A stretch of 14,651 nt of DNA. Source: Rhodoferax sp. (lineage in GTDB: Bacteria > Pseudomonadota > Gammaproteobacteria > Burkholderiales > Burkholderiaceae_C). The stretch's first letter is position 1, and every line of letters starts with the position of its first letter. The position numbers and the translations under genes are program-made. Positions 6,413 through 14,514 of the stretch are shown here, in pieces. A model generated the notes under the pieces. It did no database searches and was not told where the DNA came from. It saw nothing but the letters and a program-made list of their open reading frames with translations. The stretch is from NCBI GenBank assembly GCA_020048795.1, contig JAIFMA010000008.1, positions 1-14,651 on the forward strand, in the 5' to 3' direction.

Positions 6413-8157
6413 AGCCGCGCGTAAAGACCGTCGCGTTGCATGAGTTCGGTATGGTTCCCGATTTCGGCAATTTTTCCATGCTCAAGGACGACGATCCGGT
6501 CGGCATGGTGCACCGTGGAGAGACGGTGTGCGATCACCAGCGTGGTGCGACCTTTCATCAAATGCTCCAGAGCCTCCTGCACGGTACGTTCTGATTCAGT
6601 GTCAAGTGCCGAAGTAGCTTCATCCAGAATCAGGATCGGTGCATCCTTGTATAGAGCTCTTGCGATGGCCAGGCGCTGGCGTTGTCCGCCAGACAGTTGG
6701 GTTGCGTTGTGACCGACCAGGGTGTCGATACCGTGGGGAAGGAACTGTGTAAACGCGGCCAGGTTGGCTGAATTCAGGCATTCCAGAATCTTCGCCCGAT
6801 CCACCGGCAAGCCCAACGCCACATTGGCTGCCACGCTGTCGTTGAGCATTACCACCTGCTGACTGACCAAAGAGAACTGCGCCCGCAACGACGGTAGCTG
6901 CCACTCGCGCAACTCGTGACCATCCAGATTAACGTGACCATGATCGATCTCTACAAAACGTGTCAGGACATTCACCAGACTGGTTTTGCCCGAGCCTGAT
7001 GCACCCACTAGCGCGACGGTCTCGCCCGGCAGGACCGTCAGTGTTTCAATATCCAAAGCGGGTGTTGTGGCTGTAGGGTAGCGCACACGCAGTCCGGCAA
7101 TAAAAATGTGCCCGGTAGCCCGTTTCATCGTGAAGGTGCCAGTTGTTTCGTCTGGTATTGATTCGATCAGCGCCAGTCCACGCTCGAGCGACACCAGGCC
7201 ACGGGTAATCGGACTGGATACTTCTGACAACTGGCGCACCGGAGCAATGATCATCAGCATGGCAGTCACAAAAGCGACAAAACCACCCACTGAGGTGCCG
7301 CTACTGGCGCTTTGCACCAGCGCCACCGAGATCACAGCGGACAGTGCCACGGCGGCCAGCATTTGGGTCATTGGGGTCATGGCGGCACCTGCCACGGTGG
7401 ATTTCATGGCCAGATGGCGTAGTGACTCACTCAAGCTCTCAAATCGATCCGCCTGTAGAACCTGAGCACCATACAGCCGCACGTCCCGGTGGGCCAATAC
7501 GTTCTCTTCGACGACATACGCCAGTTGATCGGTGGCCTCCTGGTTAGCCTGGGTGAGTCGGTGCAAACGGCGGGTCAACACCCGCATCACCCAGGCAACC
7601 GCTGGAAAAATGGCCGCCACAATCAGTGTCAGCTTCCAGTTCAGGTAAAACAGATAGCCGGTCAGCGCCAGTAGCGTCAAGCCATTGCGCGCCAGGCTCA
7701 ATAAGGCATTGATCAGCATGGTGGAACCGTTTTGGACTTCAAACACCACGGTGTTGGACAGGGTGCTGGAGCTTTGGTCTGAAAAAAGCCTCAAGTCAGC
7801 CTGCAGGATTTTGCTGAACATGGCCCGGCGCATGATTTGCAAGCCATGGTGCGTGATACGCGTTAAACCGATTTGTGAGGTGTAGCCGGCCAGGCCTCGC
7901 ACACCAAATAGAAGCAACAATGAGACCGGCACCATCCAGATGGGTAGCTCACCCTGCTGAAAACCCTTGTCCAGCAAGGGCTTGAGCAGTGCAGGAATCA
8001 TCGGTTCCGTGGCTGCGCCCACTACCGCGCTGACCGCAACCAGTATCCAGGTGCCCCTCAGAGCGCCAAAATAAGGCAGCAAGTGCCTGATACGCTGCCA
8101 GATGCTGGAATTGGGTAGCTGCCAGGCAGGCCCTGAATGGATCGGAGTAGTTGTCAC
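6382..8157 (-). CDS. msbA: MsbA-type lipid A/LPS-core ABC exporter (ATPase plus permease)
   Basis: This 591-residue half-transporter would dimerise in the inner membrane and flip lipid A-core or a similar lipid-linked sugar to the periplasmic face. The N-terminal ~320 residues form the hydrophobic membrane domain, ending near PVRQLSEVSSPITRGLVSLER. The ATPase domain has Walker A GASGSGKTS (385-393), Q-loop SLVSQQVVML, signature LSGGQRQR (from 488), Walker B ILILDEATSALD (Asp512, Glu513) and switch His544 in IAHRLS. GTG 8157 was chosen because it overlaps the upstream ligase stop as GTGA; the open frame extends to 8238 but only into the ligase gene. The 3' end overlaps the opposing glycosyltransferase gene by 31 bases. 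Domain order and length fit MsbA (E. coli 582). Substrate is inferred from family and context. Confidence 0.88.
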   Translation of the reverse strand: MTTTPIHSGPAWQLPNSSIWQRIRHLLPYFGALRGTWILVAVSAVVGAATEPMIPALLKPLLDKGFQQGELPIWMVPVSLLLLFGVRGLAGYTSQIGLTRITHHGLQIMRRAMFSKILQADLRLFSDQSSSTLSNTVVFEVQNGSTMLINALLSLARNGLTLLALTGYLFYLNWKLTLIVAAIFPAVAWVMRVLTRRLHRLTQANQEATDQLAYVVEENVLAHRDVRLYGAQVLQADRFESLSESLRHLAMKSTVAGAAMTPMTQMLAAVALSAVISVALVQSASSGTSVGGFVAFVTAMLMIIAPVRQLSEVSSPITRGLVSLERGLALIESIPDETTGTFTMKRATGHIFIAGLRVRYPTATTPALDIETLTVLPGETVALVGASGSGKTSLVNVLTRFVEIDHGHVNLDGHELREWQLPSLRAQFSLVSQQVVMLNDSVAANVALGLPVDRAKILECLNSANLAAFTQFLPHGIDTLVGHNATQLSGGQRQRLAIARALYKDAPILILDEATSALDTESERTVQEALEHLMKGRTTLVIAHRLSTVHHADRIVVLEHGKIAEIGNHTELMQRDGLYARLYRLGLHSSA

Positions 8158-9431
8158 GCAGTGGCCCTTGGCATGGGATTTCGATGGCCAGAGTTGGTTT
8201 GGATTCCCAAGGCCATCAGAAGTCCGAGTGCAACGCAAAAATAGTCGCCAACCAGGGCATCGTACAAGGTGGAGTTAAACAAGCAGGCGACAGCGGCCGC
8301 AGCTAGCAGCGACAGCGTGGCACGCATGACCGGCGGCACAAAGCTCATCGCATCCTGCGCTGCAGCCGCAAAAATAGCCAACAGCAACAGAACACCCAAC
8401 ACGCCGAGTTCAACACCCCACAGCAGGTATTCCTGGTGCGGATTGCTCGCGTTGCCCTCACCGAACACTTTTTGCGCAGAAGGCCCTTCCAGACGCTTGA
8501 TGGTGACAGTCCAGCTACCCACACCGTGGCCGGTCACGGGGTTCGCTGCGATGGCTTCCAGCGAACGTTTCCAGGCGTTCAGACGAAAACCGGAGGAACT
8601 TTCACTGCTGCCTTGCTGCGCATAATTTTGACTCTCTGACACCATCGAGGTCAGCCGTTGACTGACTTTGTTGGACCCAAAGTAGGCGACCATCAAAATC
8701 ATCAGCGGCACCAGCAGTGCAGCCAACAGGCGCAATTTCTTTGGGATGGCCCATACGACCGCCATGGTGATCATGGTCAATGTCACGGTATAACCAGTGC
8801 GCCCGTCCAGCAAAAACAGGGTGTTTGTGGCCGCCATCACGGCCAGCAGGATGCCAAGATGCCGCAATCGCGGCCATAGCGGGCGTAGGTGCCACGCAAT
8901 GGCTGCACTGGTCGCGAACAGGATCGATTGATCCAGATAGGTCGAGTAAACCACGTATTTGTATTGCGGCACAGTTTCCCAGGCGCTGCTCGCCCACGGA
9001 ATATGCCAACCTGCCACCATGGCCCAGGAACTCGCCAGAAACAGTGCCTGCCCCAGCAAAAAGATAAAAACCCCGAGCCGAGCTTCGCGCTCAGACCGAA
9101 TCAGACCGATCAGTATCAGCACCTCAAGCAATTTGCTGTGCTTGACGAATGCCAATAGTGCAATGTCGGGCGCTGCAGCGCTCCAGGACAAGCTAGCGGC
9201 AAACAGCATAACCGACATCAACACGGTGTAGTTCGACCAAAGGCTTGATGCTGGTTTGTCTTTGTTGCTGTTGAACAGTTGGAATGTCAAAAAGAACATG
9301 CCTGTCACAAACAACAACACTTTGGCAAGACTGATCCAAGCCATCGGCAGGCTGACCGAAAAGGCCGCAAAACAGATCACCAACAGCCTGATATTGGGAA
9401 AAATGCGCATCAGAGACGGAGAAAGAATCAT
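8154..9431 (-). CDS. O-antigen ligase family membrane protein (Wzy_C)
   Basis: This ~425-residue, very hydrophobic protein has about ten or more membrane segments and the large periplasmic loop of the O-antigen ligase/polymerase (WaaL/Wzy_C) family. Diagnostic parts are GHGVGSWTV and NPHQEYLLWGVELGVLG (Asn330 onward), matching the conserved H-x-x-Y/L and ELG region near the end of the loop. Such proteins move a lipid-linked saccharide onto lipid A-core, or polymerise it, at the periplasmic face. ATG 9431 is preferred; TTG 9443 is four codons further out, and neither has a clear ribosome site. It overlaps msbA by four bases and probably forms an operon with it, so assembly and export are expressed together. 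WaaL versus Wzy cannot be decided from sequence alone. Confidence 0.82.
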   Translation of the reverse strand: MILSPSLMRIFPNIRLLVICFAAFSVSLPMAWISLAKVLLFVTGMFFLTFQLFNSNKDKPASSLWSNYTVLMSVMLFAASLSWSAAAPDIALLAFVKHSKLLEVLILIGLIRSEREARLGVFIFLLGQALFLASSWAMVAGWHIPWASSAWETVPQYKYVVYSTYLDQSILFATSAAIAWHLRPLWPRLRHLGILLAVMAATNTLFLLDGRTGYTVTLTMITMAVVWAIPKKLRLLAALLVPLMILMVAYFGSNKVSQRLTSMVSESQNYAQQGSSESSSGFRLNAWKRSLEAIAANPVTGHGVGSWTVTIKRLEGPSAQKVFGEGNASNPHQEYLLWGVELGVLGVLLLLAIFAAAAQDAMSFVPPVMRATLSLLAAAAVACLFNSTLYDALVGDYFCVALGLLMALGIQTNSGHRNPMPRATA

Positions 9432-9518
9432 GGGCTCAAGCAAGCTTGCTGGGGTTGCGAGGTGTTTTTGGGCAGAAAGGTATTATGTCGGCAAGTTTTT
9501 CAACGGTTTTTCAGCTAC
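9432..9518. promoter_or_regulatory. Divergent intergenic region with 12-bp palindrome
   Basis: These 87 bases separate the ligase-msbA operon (- strand) from the glycosyltransferase pair (+ strand), so both promoters may lie here. A -10-like TATTAT at 9481-9486 faces the + genes, but the nearest -35-like hexamer (TTGCGA, 9455-9460) is 20 bases away, longer than usual. The perfect palindrome AGCAAGCTTGCT at 9439-9450 is eight bases upstream of the ligase ATG and could be an operator. The promoter elements are weak matches and remain guesses. Confidence 0.35.
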
Positions 9519-10277
9519 ATGCGCCTTTCCGCCATCGTGATCACTCGCAATGAACAGTCCAATATTTTGGATTGTCTAAGGTCGATTGACTTTGCGGACG
9601 AAGTTATCGTGGTTGACAACGCCAGCACGGACCAAACGGCTGAGCTGGCAGCACAGTGTGGTGCAATCGTTCAAGTGTTGCCGGATTGGCCGGGTTTTGG
9701 CCCGCAAAAAAACCGGGCGCTCGCACTGGCAAGCGGTGACTGGGTGTTGTCATTGGATGCTGATGAGCGCATGACACCGGCACTGCGCGCCGAAGTATTG
9801 CGTGCAGTTGATCTGCCCGGCGAAGCTGTTGCCTTCAGTATTCCAAGGCGATCGAGTTATTGTGGTCAATTCATCCACCATTCGGGCTGGAGCCCTGACA
9901 GGGTATTGCGTTTGTTTCGCCGCGGACAGGCAAGGTTTTCTGATGATCTGGTGCATGAAAAGTTGATTGCCAACGGACCGACGGGTGACTTGTCCGAACG
10001 TTTGCTTCATCTGAGCTTCCCGGACTTTGAGTCGGTGCTAGACAAGGTCAACCGCTATTCCACTGCGGGTGCGCAGGCCTTGGCTGTTCGAGGGGACAAG
10101 GCCAGTATGTTCGGTGCGGTGGGTCATGGGCTGTGGGCGTTTTTTCGCACCTACGTTCTGCAACGCGGCTTTTTGGACGGACAACTCGGGCTCGCTCTGG
10201 CAATCTCTAATGCAGAGGGTACCTATTACCGCTATGCCAAACGCTGGTTGCAGAGCCTCGGTCAGACCCGTCAATAG
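9519..10277 (+). CDS. Family-2 glycosyltransferase, WaaE/LgtF-like (LPS inner core)
   Basis: This 252-residue GT-A-fold enzyme resembles WaaE/KdtX/LgtF proteins, which add beta-1,4-glucose to heptose I of the LPS inner core at the cytoplasmic face. It opens with the canonical LSAIVITRNEQSNILDCL, followed by DEVIVVDNASTDQTAE (nucleotide-sugar binding), WPGFGPQKNRALALASGDWV and the metal-binding DAD triad at 80-82 in SLDADER. Acceptor-side motifs typical of this subfamily follow: HHSGWSPDRVLRLFRR and VHEKL. ATG 9519 was chosen because it abuts the first conserved strand; the frame is open upstream to 9279 but that stretch is antisense to the ligase gene. Two bases separate it from the next glycosyltransferase, so the pair is probably cotranscribed. 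Donor and acceptor are inferred from the family. Confidence 0.87.
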   Translation: MRLSAIVITRNEQSNILDCLRSIDFADEVIVVDNASTDQTAELAAQCGAIVQVLPDWPGFGPQKNRALALASGDWVLSLDADERMTPALRAEVLRAVDLPGEAVAFSIPRRSSYCGQFIHHSGWSPDRVLRLFRRGQARFSDDLVHEKLIANGPTGDLSERLLHLSFPDFESVLDKVNRYSTAGAQALAVRGDKASMFGAVGHGLWAFFRTYVLQRGFLDGQLGLALAISNAEGTYYRYAKRWLQSLGQTRQ

Positions 10278-10279
10278 TT

Positions 10280-11137
10280 ATGGATACAGACATCCACACA
10301 TCATTTGTTGTGTTGACATACAACCGGGTAGATGCCCTGCTACAGGTTTTGAAAGGTTTGGCGCGACAATGCCATCCGGGCCACGAGGTCATCATTGCGG
10401 ACGATGGCTCTTCAAGGAAAAGCATTGATTCATTGATGACAGATCTGCCAAGATTTTCTTGCCCTATCAAACATGTCTGGCACCCCGACACCGGGTTTAC
10501 TGCTTCCAGAGCCCGAAACTTGGGAGCCATCAACAGCACTGGCAACTACCTAGTGTTTTTGGACGGAGACTGTATTCCGAACCCCAGCTTTGTGGAGGCC
10601 CATGAGGCGCTGGCGGGTATCGGGCATTTCGTTAATGGCAGTCGAGTCCTTCTGAGTGAAAAGTTAACCCGCCGAGTTGTCACGGATGAGGTTGCGATCA
10701 TGGATGCAACGATGAGCGACTGGATTCGATGGCGTCTAGGTGGTGACGTTAACAAACTGGCACACTTGCTCTATTGGCCCTCTGCACCTATGCGACGGGA
10801 ACGGCGGTTTCTCTGGGAAAAAATAAGAAGTTGTAATTTTGCCGTATGGAAGAACGACTTTCTGAAAATCAATGGATTCGATGAGACTTTTGAAGGCTGG
10901 GGGCATGAAGATGCAGACTTGGTGCTGCGGCTACACAACGCTGGTCTTCAGCGAATCAACGGGCATTGCTGCACAGAGGTTTATCATCTATGGCACTGTC
11001 AGCATAGCCGCAGCTCAGAAGGTGTCAATTACCAACGAGTTTTGAGCCGCATAGAGTCCGGAATACTCATTGCATCTAAAGGTGCCACGGATGTGCACAG
11101 CGGCAATAGTGACGTTGTTATCACTGCACTGAACTGA
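10280..11137 (+). CDS. Family-2 glycosyltransferase with C-terminal galactosyltransferase-like motif
   Basis: This 285-residue GT-A-fold transferase has FVVLTYNRVDALLQVLKGL at its start, EVIIADDGSS (nucleotide binding), the metal-binding DGD at residues 95-97 in FLDGDCIPNP, and GWGHEDADLVLRL at 206-218, the catalytic-site motif shared with chondroitin-polymerase-like and beta-1,4-galactosyltransferase C-terminal domains. No membrane segment is seen, so it should work on the cytoplasmic face, extending an LPS-core or surface glycan. ATG 10280 lies two bases after the preceding stop, without an evident ribosome site. Base composition is clearly more AT-rich than the hemF-rng region, for example around 10801-10880, which may mean later acquisition. 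tolB starts 22 bases downstream. The exact sugar cannot be named. Confidence 0.82.
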   Translation: MDTDIHTSFVVLTYNRVDALLQVLKGLARQCHPGHEVIIADDGSSRKSIDSLMTDLPRFSCPIKHVWHPDTGFTASRARNLGAINSTGNYLVFLDGDCIPNPSFVEAHEALAGIGHFVNGSRVLLSEKLTRRVVTDEVAIMDATMSDWIRWRLGGDVNKLAHLLYWPSAPMRRERRFLWEKIRSCNFAVWKNDFLKINGFDETFEGWGHEDADLVLRLHNAGLQRINGHCCTEVYHLWHCQHSRSSEGVNYQRVLSRIESGILIASKGATDVHSGNSDVVITALN

Positions 11138-11159
11138 TGGGTGCCACTTACTGGTTGAG

Positions 11160-12383
11160 ATGATGTTACGTTTAATTATTAGTTTTTGTTTTCTGATTGG
11201 CTTGATGGGACTACCGACTCTGTCCGTGGCACAGTTTCGTGTGGATGTGTCTGGCATTGGTTTAACCCAGGTGCCCATCAGCATTGTCGAATTTCGTGGT
11301 CAGTCTGCAAATCAAAAAAACGCACCCGTTGGCGCGATGGATGATGCATCGCTTCCCAATTTTTCCAATTTTCGTCAAGCTGGCTCGGATGTTCTGGTGC
11401 TCGGTAGCGTCTCGGCGCTGGCTGATGGCAAATTTGATGTCCGCTTTCGCCTTTGGGATGTGGTCAAGGGTCAGGATCTTGGGGGTCAAAGCTATGCCGT
11501 CACAAGCGCCGATCTGCGCTTGGCCGCGCACCGCATTGCTGACTTTGTTTACGAAAAGTTGACTGGCGAGAAAGGGGCGTTTTCAACGCGAATTGCGTAT
11601 GTCACCAAAGCTGCGCAGCGCTTCAAGTTGTGGGTTTCAGATGCTGACGGCGAAAATGCTCAGGCAGCCCTGACAAGTCCTGAGCCGATCATTTCTCCCG
11701 CTTGGTCACCCGATGGCAACCAGTTGGCATATGTGTCATTTGAATCGCGCAAGCCGGTGATTTATGTGCACAACGTCAGCACTGGCAAACGGCAACTGAT
11801 CGCCAATTTCAAAGGCTCCAATAGCGCGCCGGCGTGGTCGCCTGACAACAGGACACTGGCTGTCACGTTGAGCCGGGAAGGCGGCTCACAGCTGTTTCTA
11901 CTGAGTGCACTTGGCGGTGAACCAAAGCGACTGGTACAGTCCACCAGTATTGACACAGAGCCAGTGTTTTCACCGGATGGCCGAAATATTTATTTCGTCA
12001 GTGATCGTGGTGGTGCGCCACAAATCTACCGGATGTCTGCCGCCGGTCAAGGTGTTGAGCGGGTCACATTCACAGGCACTTACAACATTTCTCCGGCGCT
12101 AAGCTCGGACGGGCGCTGGATGGCTTACATTTCCCGAGTGGGTGGAGCATTCAAGCTTTACCTCATGGAGCTCGGCAGTGACAACCTTAGAGAGTTGACG
12201 ACTTCTACAGCAGATGAAAGCCCTAGTTTTGCGCCAAATAGCAAATTAGTGATGTATGCCACCCAGGAGCAGGGGCGAGAGGCCTTGATGACAAGCACTC
12301 TGGACGGCAAAGTCAAAGCGCGCTTGAATAGTCAGAGCGGCGACATTCGTGAACCTGATTGGGGTCCTTTTTTTAAACCATAG
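11160..12383 (+). CDS. tolB: Tol-Pal system beta-propeller protein TolB, with shortened N-terminal domain
   Basis: TolB is the periplasmic partner of Pal and TolA in the Tol-Pal machine, which constricts the outer membrane during division. The 407-residue product has a signal peptide (residues 1-24, cleavage after SVA, before QFRVDVSG), an N-terminal domain ending at AAHRIADFVYEKLTGEKG, and a beta-propeller with five clear blade motifs such as SPAWSPDGNQLAYVS, APAWSPDNRTLAV, EPVFSPDGRNIYFVS, SPALSSDGRWMAYIS and SPSFAPNSKLVMYAT. ATG 11160 or 11163 may be used. Relatives have ~425-440 residues. The conserved N-domain element reading roughly IxxIVxxDLxxSGxF, expected after residue ~52, is absent: SANQK runs straight into NAPVGAMDD. 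This looks like an in-frame loss of about 20 residues next to a run of seven A (11314-11320). tolQRA are not upstream. Confidence 0.93.
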   Translation: MMLRLIISFCFLIGLMGLPTLSVAQFRVDVSGIGLTQVPISIVEFRGQSANQKNAPVGAMDDASLPNFSNFRQAGSDVLVLGSVSALADGKFDVRFRLWDVVKGQDLGGQSYAVTSADLRLAAHRIADFVYEKLTGEKGAFSTRIAYVTKAAQRFKLWVSDADGENAQAALTSPEPIISPAWSPDGNQLAYVSFESRKPVIYVHNVSTGKRQLIANFKGSNSAPAWSPDNRTLAVTLSREGGSQLFLLSALGGEPKRLVQSTSIDTEPVFSPDGRNIYFVSDRGGAPQIYRMSAAGQGVERVTFTGTYNISPALSSDGRWMAYISRVGGAFKLYLMELGSDNLRELTTSTADESPSFAPNSKLVMYATQEQGREALMTSTLDGKVKARLNSQSGDIREPDWGPFFKP

Positions 12384-12400
12384 TTGCAGGAGTTGTGTGG

Positions 12401-12937
12401 ATGATTAAGTTTATTTTGGCGTGCTGCTTTGCAGTTTTTTTGGCCGGATGTAGCACCTCGGTTCCGTTGAGTGATGTTCCCGTGACTGACGGAACCGTCA
12501 AAGGTGTCTCCAACGGTGGTGCGGGCGCGACTACTGGGCCGGGGGCAGGAGCAACAGGTGTGGCTCAGGTTGACTTGAGCAAGGGTGGCAATCAGGCCAA
12601 TGCAACGACGGGTCCCATTGTGATTTATTTTGACATTGACAGCTATGTCATCAAACCGGAGTTTCAACAAATCATTGCCAGCCAGGCCCGAGTCATCAAG
12701 AGCCAACCGGCCCGCAAGGTTGCGATAGAAGGGCACACCGACGAAACCGGCGGTCGTGAATATAACCTGGCTCTTGGGCAAAAGCGCGCTGAAGCCGTGG
12801 CAAGTGCGTTGGCGTTATTGGGAGTTCCACATAACCAGATGGAGGCGGTCAGCTTTGGAAAGGAGAAGCCTGCAGTTGTCGGTGGTGGTGAGGCAGCGTA
12901 CTCCAGGAATCGTCGGGCTGAAATTCGCGCACTATGA
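12401..12937 (+). CDS. pal: Peptidoglycan-associated outer-membrane lipoprotein Pal
   Basis: Pal anchors the outer membrane to peptidoglycan and binds TolB. The 178-residue precursor has a short signal peptide with lipobox LAGC, so Cys17 would be lipidated; a flexible Gly/Thr-rich linker follows to about residue 65, then an OmpA-like domain starting near IVIYFDIDSYVIKPEF (Ile73). Peptidoglycan-contact residues of the family are present: Asp114 in GHTDETGG and Arg129 in LGQKRAEAV, with NRRAEI at the end. ATG 12401 was chosen over the in-frame GTG 12395 because AGGAG at 12388-12392 is correctly spaced (8 bases) only for the ATG. It lies 17 bases after tolB and its stop overlaps the cpoB start as ATGA. 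The usual DERG reads DETG here, a modest change. Confidence 0.95.
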   Translation: MIKFILACCFAVFLAGCSTSVPLSDVPVTDGTVKGVSNGGAGATTGPGAGATGVAQVDLSKGGNQANATTGPIVIYFDIDSYVIKPEFQQIIASQARVIKSQPARKVAIEGHTDETGGREYNLALGQKRAEAVASALALLGVPHNQMEAVSFGKEKPAVVGGGEAAYSRNRRAEIRAL

Positions 12938-13722
12938 GACGATCACGCCAGATGCAGATCAGGTGCTGCAAATTTTTTGCGATTGTGTTTGCCGGGCTTT
13001 TGCTAAGCACGGGAGCGCGAGCTGCGTTGTTTGAAGATGACGAAGCGCGAAAAGCCATTTTGGATTTGCGCCAACGTGTTGAAGCCATCCGAATAGATAC
13101 CGACCAGATCAAGAAGTCCTCCACCGACGAGAGTTCGGGATCGGTGAAGAGTTTGCTCGATCTTCAGCGCCAGATCGAGCTATTGCGCGTTGAAATATCC
13201 GCGTTGCGTGGAACCAGCGAGCAGCTTTCAAGAGAACTGACAGAGATTCAAAAACAACAAAAAGACCAGTCGCAGCGCTTGACTGATCGGCTGAGCAAGC
13301 TTGAGCCTTCCAAGGTCAGTGTCGACGGTATTGAATTTTCGGCTGATCCCACGGAAAAACGGGACTATGAATCTGCACTATCTGTATTTAGAAAGGGCGA
13401 CTTTGCGTTGGCGCAAAACCTTTTTGTTGGGTTTATTGGCCGTTTTCCAGGTAGCGGCTATACCGCTTCTGCACTGTTCTGGCTTGGCAATGCCCAATAC
13501 GCAACGCGCGACTACAAGGAAGCCATCATCAATTTTCGAGCGCTGGTTGCGAGGAATCCTGGGCACATGCGCGCGCCTGAGGCAGTTTTGTCGATTGCCA
13601 ATTGCCAAGTGGAACTGAAGGATTTGAAAGCTGCTCGTAAAAGCTTTGGCGACCTGATCAAGACCTATCCGAATACCGAAGCGGCTGGTGCGGCCAAAGA
13701 GCGATTGGCCGCATTGAAATAA
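12934..13722 (+). CDS. cpoB: Cell division coordinator CpoB (YbgF)
   Basis: CpoB is a periplasmic protein that binds TolA and PBP1b-LpoB, linking peptidoglycan synthesis to outer-membrane constriction. The 262-residue precursor has a signal peptide (cleavage likely after residue 30, ARA before ALFEDD). A heptad-rich coiled coil at about 40-115 (LLDLQRQIELLRVEISALRG and following) is the trimerisation region. A C-terminal TPR domain from ~145 opens with YESALSVFRKGDFALAQNLF, and repeats SALFWLGNAQYATRDYKEAI and RAPEAVLSIANCQVELKDLK follow. The start overlaps the pal stop (ATGA), so translation is probably coupled; Met7 is a possible alternative start. The domain order is complete and standard. 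Confidence 0.94.
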   Translation: MRRSRQMQIRCCKFFAIVFAGLLLSTGARAALFEDDEARKAILDLRQRVEAIRIDTDQIKKSSTDESSGSVKSLLDLQRQIELLRVEISALRGTSEQLSRELTEIQKQQKDQSQRLTDRLSKLEPSKVSVDGIEFSADPTEKRDYESALSVFRKGDFALAQNLFVGFIGRFPGSGYTASALFWLGNAQYATRDYKEAIINFRALVARNPGHMRAPEAVLSIANCQVELKDLKAARKSFGDLIKTYPNTEAAGAAKERLAALK

Positions 13723-13734
13723 TGCACCGATTAG

Positions 13735-14514
13735 ATGGCTAAAACCAATGTTGTGTCTGATCGACGATTTGGGGCTATTGACAGACTTTTTGGCATTGCT
13801 GGTTCGCAGAGAATAAAAAATGCCCATGTGGCCATTGTCGGTATTGGCGGCGTGGGTTCATGGGCGGCAGAGTCACTGGCCCGCAGTGGCGTTGGAAGGT
13901 TGACGCTAATTGATCTTGATCATGTCGCCGAGTCAAACATCAATCGACAAATACATGCGGTGCATGCAAGCCTTGGGCAGGCCAAAGTGCAGGCTATGCG
14001 TGATCGAATTCATGCATTTTTTCCTCAGTGTGACATTGAATGTATCGAAGAATTTGTCAGTCAGGCCAATTTTTTTTCGCTACTGTCTCGTAGCTTCGAC
14101 GGGGTCATTGATGCATGTGATCAAGTTCGCGTCAAGGCTCAATTGGCGGCTTGGTCTTTACAAGCTGAGTCCGTCTTTGTCACATCGGGCGCAGCAGGCG
14201 GCAAGCGACATGCGCATTTGGTCAGCATTGAGGATATGGCGCAAGTTACGCACGATCCGCTTCTGTCCAAAGTTCGCTATCACTTGCGAAAGGAATTTGA
14301 AGTACCACGACAAAGCTCGAAGATCGGCGTTACCTGTGTTTTTAGTCGTGAGCAGGTCGCGCCGCCGGATGTTTCGTGTGGCATCGATGGAGATGGAAGC
14401 TTGAATTGTCACGGGTTCGGGTCCGTGGTGACAGTTACTGCGTCGTTCGGACTGTGCGCCGCGGGATTTGTCTTGAACCAATTGGCTTGTGCGGCGGAGA
14501 AATCGGCCAAATAA
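13735..14514 (+). CDS. tcdA: tRNA threonylcarbamoyladenosine dehydratase TcdA (CsdL/YgdL)
   Basis: TcdA is an E1-like (ThiF/MoeB family) enzyme that uses ATP to dehydrate t6A37 of ANN-decoding tRNAs to the cyclic ct6A form. The 259-residue product follows E. coli TcdA throughout: RFGAIDRLFG at the N-terminus, the ATP loop GIGGVGSWAAE (Gly36-Gly41), LIDLDHVAESNINRQIHA with the conserved Arg, VIDACDQVRVKAQL, SGAAGGKR, DPLLSKVRYHLRKEF and GFGSVVTVTASFG. ATG 13735 is 12 bases after cpoB, without a strong ribosome site. It is followed by tRNA-Lys(UUU), a tRNA that carries this modification in other bacteria. The stop codon is partly inside an inverted repeat (14513-14543). Confidence 0.93.
   Translation: MAKTNVVSDRRFGAIDRLFGIAGSQRIKNAHVAIVGIGGVGSWAAESLARSGVGRLTLIDLDHVAESNINRQIHAVHASLGQAKVQAMRDRIHAFFPQCDIECIEEFVSQANFFSLLSRSFDGVIDACDQVRVKAQLAAWSLQAESVFVTSGAAGGKRHAHLVSIEDMAQVTHDPLLSKVRYHLRKEFEVPRQSSKIGVTCVFSREQVAPPDVSCGIDGDGSLNCHGFGSVVTVTASFGLCAAGFVLNQLACAAEKSAK

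Noticed and set aside
8158..8238. A 27-residue N-terminal extension of MsbA
   Set aside because: It overlaps the ligase coding end and has no similarity to MsbA; the GTGA overlap at 8154-8157 explains the true start.
8297..8310. A GCAGCTAGCAGCG-like piece considered as a third copy of the dispersed repeat
   Set aside because: Only a few bases match and it encodes a normal alanine-rich membrane segment of the ligase.
9279..9518. An upstream 80-codon extension of the WaaE-like glycosyltransferase
   Set aside because: It is antisense to the start of the ligase gene, rich in His/Gln/Lys and without family similarity; the family fold starts right after ATG 9519.
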